Positions 1 through 3,629 of a stretch of DNA of 7,731 nucleotides are shown one piece after another. A program made the position numbers and the translations under genes. The stretch comes from DAOTZR01 sp034432595 (GTDB taxonomy: Bacteria > Chloroflexota > Anaerolineae > B4-G1 > SLSP01), in NCBI GenBank assembly GCA_034432595.1, contig DAOUBT010000011.1:1-7731 (forward strand). The letters are read 5' to 3'. Within the stretch, counting starts at the first letter, position 1, and every line of letters starts with the position of its first letter. A model generated the notes under the pieces. That model saw only the letters and a program-made list of their open reading frames with translations. It was not told where the DNA came from and did no database searches.

Positions 1-964
1 CCTTGCCTTCGAGCAGCGCCACGGCTGCCGCGATGGCGTCGTTCACCAGCATGCGCACGTCCTTGAACACCGTCATGGACTGCTTGCCGTCAATGATGTA
101 CTGCACCGACGCCTTCTCCGCGTCCTGACCGGTCACGAAGTACTGCGTCACGTCCTTGTCCGCCGCGAAGGCGTCCGCAATCGCACGCGCCGTGCCGTCG
201 TTCGGGGCCAGGATGTAGACCTTGCCCTTGTCCGCCGCGGTGGCCTTGGTCAGGTTAGCTTCGGCCAGGTTCTTGGCGGTGTTGAAGTCCCAGTTCGTGG
301 TGATCTGGCCGATGATCTTGGCCATCTCGTCGCGCGTCAGGTCCATCTTGTTCTGCAGCGCCACCGCCTCGCTGGAGTTCTTAATCACGAACGTCCCATC
401 CGCAATCTTCGGCTGCAGCACCTTCCACGCACCCTCAAAGAACAGGAAGGCGTTGTTGTCCGAGGCCGCACCCGCGTACAGGTACAGCGGATTCCCCGTC
501 CCTTCGGCGTGGTCAACCAGGTACTGCGCCTGCTGCGCACCCACCGCCAGGCTGTCGAAGGTCACGTAGTAGTCCACTGCATCCGTGTCGCGGATCAGGC
601 GGTCATACGAAATGACCTTCACGCCCGCTGCCTTGGCCGCCTCAGCCGCTGCTGCCGCCGCCGTCCCGTCGTGCGGGCAAATGATGAGCACTTTGATGCC
701 CTTGGTGATCAGCGCCTCGACGTTTTCCTTCTCCTTGGCCGAGGAACCCTGGCTGAAGAGAATCTCAACGTCGTAACCGGCCTTCTGCAGGGCGTCGCGG
801 AAGCGCGTCTCGTCCTGAATCCAGCGCGGCTCATCTTTGGTGGGGAGCACAATGCCGACCGCCAGCTTCTTGCTGGCCGTGGGGGTGGCCTTGCCGCACG
901 CAGTGAGCAGCATCGAAACCACCATCAAAAGGGACACAACGATCCAAAGGGTTTTCTTAGCCAT
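1..964 (-). CDS. ChvE-like sugar ABC transporter substrate-binding lipoprotein (partial, C-terminus missing)
   Basis: The frame runs from an ATG at 964-962 leftwards off the window, giving 321 residues. The start is supported by an AGGAGGA ribosome site at 975-969, 4 nt upstream. Residues 5-22 are hydrophobic and end in a lipobox (LTAC, Cys23), so the protein should be a lipid-anchored surface protein. It then follows the periplasmic-binding-protein fold of the ChvE/xylose-binding type: VGIVLPTKDEPRW (36-48), SYDRLIRDTDAVDYYVTFD (119-137), SDNNAF (168-173), LAPNDGTA (252-259) and TGQDAE (278-283). Members of this family capture monosaccharides for import by an ABC permease and ATPase; those genes would be expected beyond the left edge. 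Compared with ChvE as I recall it, about 15 extra residues lie around 197-225, so it may be a distinct subfamily. The family call is confident; the sugar cannot be read from the sequence. Confidence 0.92.
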   Translation of the reverse strand, partial: MAKKTLWIVVSLLMVVSMLLTACGKATPTASKKLAVGIVLPTKDEPRWIQDETRFRDALQKAGYDVEILFSQGSSAKEKENVEALITKGIKVLIICPHDGTAAAAAAEAAKAAGVKVISYDRLIRDTDAVDYYVTFDSLAVGAQQAQYLVDHAEGTGNPLYLYAGAASDNNAFLFFEGAWKVLQPKIADGTFVIKNSSEAVALQNKMDLTRDEMAKIIGQITTNWDFNTAKNLAEANLTKATAADKGKVYILAPNDGTARAIADAFAADKDVTQYFVTGQDAEKASVQYIIDGKQSMTVFKDVRMLVNDAIAAAVALLEGK

Positions 965-1046
965 CTCTTCCTCCTGAAAGAATGTGAAAGGGTACAACGT
1001 GGGTTAAATCAAAGGGTCTTACCTGGATGCAAAGCAACCTTTACCA

Positions 1047-1074
1047 AACGCGTTACGTGCTGAACCACCTCCTT
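1047..1074 (-). promoter_or_regulatory. Leader elements: AACGCGTT palindrome and an unused AAGGAGGT
   Basis: Within the presumed leader of the sugar-binding gene there is a perfect 8-bp palindrome, AACGCGTT (1047-1054). Its CG centre resembles LacI/GalR-family operators, which commonly control sugar transporter genes. Just upstream on the minus strand is AAGGAGGT (1074-1067), a full match to the anti-Shine-Dalgarno complement. No ATG, GTG or TTG lies at a usable distance after it. Both elements are visible; any regulatory role is inference. Confidence 0.2.
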
Positions 1075-1118
1075 AAAAATGTGCGGTCTCATGCTGAAGT
1101 TGCGTATCAACGCATGTT

Positions 1119-1147
1119 TATTTAAGCATAAAACAAAACGGAATGAA
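1119..1147 (-). promoter_or_regulatory. Candidate promoter for the sugar-binding protein gene
   Basis: Read on the minus strand, TTCATT (1147-1142) and TAAATA (1124-1119) are separated by 17 bp in the most AT-rich part of the spacer. The -10-like hexamer is fair and the -35-like hexamer weak. Transcription from here would give a leader of roughly 145 nt. The AT-rich block also contains TGCGT-ATCA-ACGCA (1101-1114), a small inverted repeat that could be a regulator site. The call rests on composition and position only. Confidence 0.3.
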
Positions 1148-1300
1148 AGCTCCGTTTCCCCAAAAGGGATGAGGACTTTCCCCCAAAGCAGGATTAGGGG
1201 ATTTTTCCCGGTCATATCGCCGGAGCGTGCCGTCCCAGCCCACGCCCCCGGGCATTCCCATAACAGCTCAGCCTATCCGGGTTACGATGCGATCGAACAT

Positions 1301-1510
1301 TCAGGCGGGGTAAGGGTGAGCGAAGGCCGTGCCTTCGCCCACCCCCCATGGGTTGAAATCATCGGATACCCCATCCCGCACCGCAAAATCCAAGACCAGC
1401 CATTTTCTGGCAGCCTGCGTATGCCGCCGCAACGCCCGCCAATCAAGGCGGGCTATAGCTATCAGGGCGGACAGGGCCGCCTCATACTGCTCCAGCGGGC
1501 TTTTAGCCAT
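1301..1510 (-). pseudogene. Small minus-strand frame, 69 residues, probable gene remnant
   Basis: The frame opens with ATG at 1510-1508 and stops at 1303-1301. I do not recognise the product. Residues 5-45 look protein-like: SPLEQYEAALSALIAIAR is an amphipathic helix, followed by a W/R-rich stretch and then KWLVLDFAVRDG. There is no ribosome site before the ATG. The last dozen codons are encoded by the palindrome at 1314-1344 and give a low-complexity tail. A second, damaged version of its first 18 residues lies immediately upstream (1511-1600). I read this as the surviving part of a small gene that lost its own start and natural end. It could instead be chance coding. Confidence 0.3.
1314..1344. 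repeat. Strong stem-loop, 14-bp arms with one mismatch
   Basis: The arms 1314-1327 and 1331-1344 pair over 14 bp with a single mismatch, around a 3-nt loop (CGT). The core is GCGAAGGC/GCCTTCGC. No T-run follows on either strand, so it is not a classical intrinsic terminator. The G/C-only core and tight loop are typical of dispersed palindromic elements in bacterial intergenic DNA, but copy number cannot be seen from one window. It overlaps the last codons of the small minus-strand frame 1301-1510, which suggests that the end of that frame is not original coding sequence. Confidence 0.6.
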
Positions 1511-1596
1511 GCGAACCAGCGCGCGCCATGACCGCCCACCGCAACGCTATAGCTACACAAGGTGGTTCTGGCCGCTCACGCTGCTTCAGCGGGCTT
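1452..1596. repeat. Degenerate direct repeat with a 94-bp period
   Basis: Two blocks recur at exactly 94 bp. GCTATAGCTA occurs at 1452-1461 and 1546-1555. CTGCTCCAGCGGGCTT (1487-1502) recurs as CTGCTTCAGCGGGCTT (1581-1596). The second pair extends left through a matching GGCCGC with one gap and two further differences. The sequence between the blocks is diverged. This fits an old tandem duplication inside the decayed minus-strand gene. Confidence 0.5.
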
Positions 1597-1640
1597 CACG
1601 GTTGATGTCATGTGACGTATGTCCCTTCATATCGCCCTCC
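1505..1640 (-). pseudogene. Frameshifted upstream copy with intact ribosome site and start
   Basis: On the minus strand GGAGGG (1640-1635) precedes an ATG (1630-1628) by 4 nt. The frame reads MKGHTSHDINREAR and stops at 1588-1586. One frame over, the same DNA continues as SPLKQRERPEPPCVAIA and ends at a TAA (1507-1505). That stretch resembles SPLEQYEAALSALIAIA of the neighbouring frame in both protein and nucleotides. A single-base indel near 1590-1600 would join a proper start to this sequence, so this looks like the 5' end of the broken gene followed by a degraded duplicate of its interior. The function is unknown. Confidence 0.3.
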
Positions 1641-1687
1641 AGAGATAAGCCCGCGCTCCCATGGCCGCTCGCGACCACAATGGCAGG

Positions 1688-1715
1688 ATGATCCACGTCT
1701 GACCCATGCTATAAT
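1688..1715 (+). promoter_or_regulatory. Promoter of the multiheme cytochrome gene, probably giving a leaderless mRNA
   Basis: A perfect TATAAT lies at 1710-1715, only 6 nt before the ATG at 1722. A weak -35-like ATGATC (1688-1693, 3 of 6 matches) is 16 bp upstream. Transcription normally starts about 7 nt after the -10 box, which here falls on or next to the A of the ATG. No Shine-Dalgarno sequence precedes the start, as expected for a leaderless transcript. Confidence 0.6.
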
Positions 1716-1721
1716 AGGGCT

Positions 1722-2927
1722 ATGCACCCAATCCAGAACGCACTGAGCAAACTTAAAGTCCGCACAGCCGTGTTGCTGCTGATGGGGATGGTGGTGGGCA
1801 TGGGGCTTGTGCGCGCAGCGGCATGGAGCGAGTCGGCGGAATTTTGCGGATGGTGTCACGTGATGGCGCCGGAGTTACGCGCCCATGCCGCGTCTGCCCA
1901 CGCGCAGGTGGATTGCGGCGCGTGTCACATCGCGCCCGGCGTGCTGGGTTTCCTCAGCGGCAAGCTCGCCAACTTGCGTGAGGCATGGGCTTACCTGACC
2001 GGACATTATACGCTCCCCATCACCACGCCCGCCGAGACGCTGCCGGATGCCAGCCTCACCTGCGCGCGCTGCCATCCGCTCAACGACGGAGACGCTGCGC
2101 CGCGTCTGGTGACGGTGCCGCGCTACCTGAGTGACGCGGCGAACACGCAGCTTAACGTTTACTACACGCTCGATCCCGACCGCGTGCACTGGCATGTGAC
2201 GCACCCGGTGACGTATCTGAGCGCGGACGCGGAGCAACAGGTCATCCCCTGGGCCACGGATGGGACGCGCGTCTATAGCAGTACTGCCACCCTGCCGCCG
2301 GGCGAGCTGCTGCGCATGGATTGCACGACGTGTCACAACCGCGTAGGCCACCCCTTCCACACGCCCGAAGCGCTGCTCGATGCGGCCTTCGCGCAGGGGA
2401 TGCTCTCGCCTCAGGTGCCCTATCTGCGACGCGAAGCGCTCAAAGTCTTGAGCGCGCCCTATCCCAATACAGAGGCCGCTGTGGCCGCGCTGCAGGCCTT
2501 CCCGGAAACGTATCGCGCCGCCTATCCCAACCTGTATCCGAGTTACACAGCGGAGCTGAATCAGGCCGCACAGGTGCTGACGGAGCTGTACTCGTTAAGC
2601 TTCTTCCCGGAGCTGGGCATCAGCGGCACCCATTACGCGGATAACAGCGGCCACACGGCAACGCCGGGATGTTATCGCTGCCATGATGGGAAGCATCTCG
2701 CCGCGGATGGCAGCCGCATCACGCGCAATTGCACGGCGTGTCACGGCGTACCGCTTTTGCAGGCCGCCACCGATCCCGTACCCGGCGCGCCTTTCCTTCC
2801 TCCACCGCAACCGGCTTCGCATCAGGCCAGCGATTGGATCAACACACACGGCCAACTGAAAGATGAGAGCTGCGCCCATTGCCACGCCCCCACCTTCTGC
2901 ACCAACGCGCTCTGCCACGCGCCGTGA
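1722..2927 (+). CDS. Membrane-anchored NapC/NirT-like multiheme c-type cytochrome (eight candidate haem sites)
   Basis: The 401-residue protein has a short basic N-terminus, one membrane helix at about 15-34 and a long outer domain. Haem motifs are CGWCH (42), CGACH (65), CARCH (114), CTTCH (201), CYRCH (317), CTACH (337) and CAHCH (384), plus a CX4CH at 393-399 ending two residues before the C-terminus. The first motif reads CGWCHVM; a Met two residues after the motif His is the haem 1 ligand in NrfH-type quinol dehydrogenases. NapC/NrfH proteins pass electrons from the quinol pool to an outer-face reductase, so a similar role is likely. NapC/NrfH are usually tetrahaem and about half this length, so this is an enlarged relative. 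No reductase lies next to it, and the acceptor is unknown. The ATG is preceded by TATAAT rather than a ribosome site. The next gene is convergent, so it appears monocistronic. It needs cytochrome c maturation genes elsewhere. Confidence 0.88.
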   Translation: MHPIQNALSKLKVRTAVLLLMGMVVGMGLVRAAAWSESAEFCGWCHVMAPELRAHAASAHAQVDCGACHIAPGVLGFLSGKLANLREAWAYLTGHYTLPITTPAETLPDASLTCARCHPLNDGDAAPRLVTVPRYLSDAANTQLNVYYTLDPDRVHWHVTHPVTYLSADAEQQVIPWATDGTRVYSSTATLPPGELLRMDCTTCHNRVGHPFHTPEALLDAAFAQGMLSPQVPYLRREALKVLSAPYPNTEAAVAALQAFPETYRAAYPNLYPSYTAELNQAAQVLTELYSLSFFPELGISGTHYADNSGHTATPGCYRCHDGKHLAADGSRITRNCTACHGVPLLQAATDPVPGAPFLPPPQPASHQASDWINTHGQLKDESCAHCHAPTFCTNALCHAP

Positions 2928-3092
2928 GCCATACCATGCGTTACCGGGGACGTTTGCCACAGGCCGCGGCATGAGGGTCAAGGGCCGCCCCGATGGGTGG
3001 GCAGTCCCTGCGCCACCGCGCAAAGCCCGGGACGCGGGCAAGAGACGTTCGGGAGACGTGGCGGAGGCGCGGCCCGTCCAAAGCCCGATCCA

Positions 3093-3124
3093 GAAGCGGC
3101 GCCCCTGTGAACGTGCGCCGCTTC
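3093..3124. repeat. Perfect 10-bp inverted repeat in the convergent spacer
   Basis: GAAGCGGCGC (3093-3102) pairs with GCGCCGCTTC (3115-3124) around a 12-nt loop. No T-run follows on either strand. It lies between the stop of the cytochrome gene and the terminator at 3134-3167. It could be a transcript-end structure or part of a dispersed repeat. The remainder of 2928-3092 is GC-rich and holds no gene I can support. Confidence 0.5.
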
Positions 3125-3133
3125 GCTGCCGTG

Positions 3134-3167
3134 AACCCTCATCAACCTGAAAAAGGGTTTATTTTTT
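3134..3167 (+). terminator. Intrinsic terminator for the cytochrome gene
   Basis: AACCCT (3134-3139) pairs with AGGGTT (3154-3159), followed at once by TATTTTTT (3160-3167). An alternative shorter stem, AACC (3144-3147) with GGTT (3156-3159), is also possible. The stem is short but the T-tract is clear. The terminator overlaps the stop codon and last codons of the convergent gene. Read on the minus strand it has no T-run, so it would act only on plus-strand transcription. Confidence 0.55.
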
Positions 3168-3626
3168 CCTGGATGGGGCTTTCGGGGTGGAGATGAACGG
3201 AGCTAACAGGCTGAAGTCCTCCGGCAGGACGATGGCCTCCAGTTTTTGTTTGAGCGCGATCACGTCTTCCAGGTCGCGCTTGGCAACCTCGAAGGCCGCC
3301 TCTGCCGCGTTGAAGTTGGCTTTGGCTTTGACAATGGTCTCTAATTTGCCGGAGCTTTCTGCCGCTAAGAGGTATTGCCGCGCTGTTAACATGCGCTTTT
3401 CCGCTACACGCACGGCTTCTTCAAATTCCGGGATGATGTCGGTGTCTATTTCCTGCGCGAGCCGCTGCGCCTGATTGTAGTAGCCCAGGTAGGCTAAAAG
3501 CCGGATGACCGCTTCCGCGCTGTCTTGATGGAGATTGCGCAACGCCTTTTCCACGATGATTTTGCCATGCTGTGGCGAGTTGGGGTCCGTGACCCGCGCC
3601 GAGGCTATCAGTTGCCGTGCATCCAT
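3159..3626 (-). CDS. Helical protein of unknown function, coupled to the histidine kinase gene
   Basis: I do not recognise this 155-residue protein. It has no signal peptide, membrane segment or cysteine. Nearly all of residues 20-132 read as helix. The segment 66-132 is rich in Ala, Glu, Lys and Leu, with heptad-like spacing suggestive of a coiled coil or helical bundle, and the tail (STPKAPSRKK) is basic and probably disordered. The ATG (3626-3624) follows the kinase stop codon by 3 nt, and an AAGGGGGG ribosome site lies in the last kinase codons, so the two are almost certainly translated together. That position suggests a cytoplasmic accessory, such as a phosphotransfer or scaffold partner of the kinase. 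Two histidines occur (20 and 33), neither in an obvious HPt motif, so phosphotransfer is speculation. Confidence 0.8.
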   Translation of the reverse strand: MDARQLIASARVTDPNSPQHGKIIVEKALRNLHQDSAEAVIRLLAYLGYYNQAQRLAQEIDTDIIPEFEEAVRVAEKRMLTARQYLLAAESSGKLETIVKAKANFNAAEAAFEVAKRDLEDVIALKQKLEAIVLPEDFSLLAPFISTPKAPSRKK

Positions 3627-3629
3627 GGT

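Larger units (their letters stand above)
965..1721. other. Divergent intergenic region, 757 bp, without a convincing intact gene
   Basis: This spacer separates two divergent genes. Its left third (965-1150) is AT-rich and holds the leader and promoter of the sugar-binding gene. From 1151 to 1300 I see nothing I can name. From 1301 to 1640 there is a strong hairpin and a decayed, partly duplicated minus-strand reading frame, described separately. The last 90 bases hold the promoter of the cytochrome gene. Plus-strand frames in this region (for example 1079-1531) have proline- and arginine-rich translations typical of noise in GC-rich DNA and lack ribosome sites. Confidence 0.6.

Noticed and set aside
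222..1063. Plus-strand frames of 115 and 184 codons opposite the sugar-binding gene
   Set aside because: They are antisense to a gene with clear family motifs. The 184-codon frame also runs through the ribosome site and leader of that gene.
1079..1691. Plus-strand frames of 150 and 120 codons in the divergent spacer
   Set aside because: There is no ribosome site, the composition is low-complexity Pro/Arg/Ser, and the frames run through the palindrome and the repeat remnants.
2595..3041. Minus-strand frame of 148 codons opposite the cytochrome C-terminus
   Set aside because: It is antisense to four haem-binding motifs, with an Ala/Arg-rich translation and no domain.
2928..3158. A possible structured RNA gene in the GC-rich convergent spacer
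   Set aside because: Several small hairpins can be drawn, but none matches a known RNA such as RNase P, 6S or tmRNA, and no promoter is evident.
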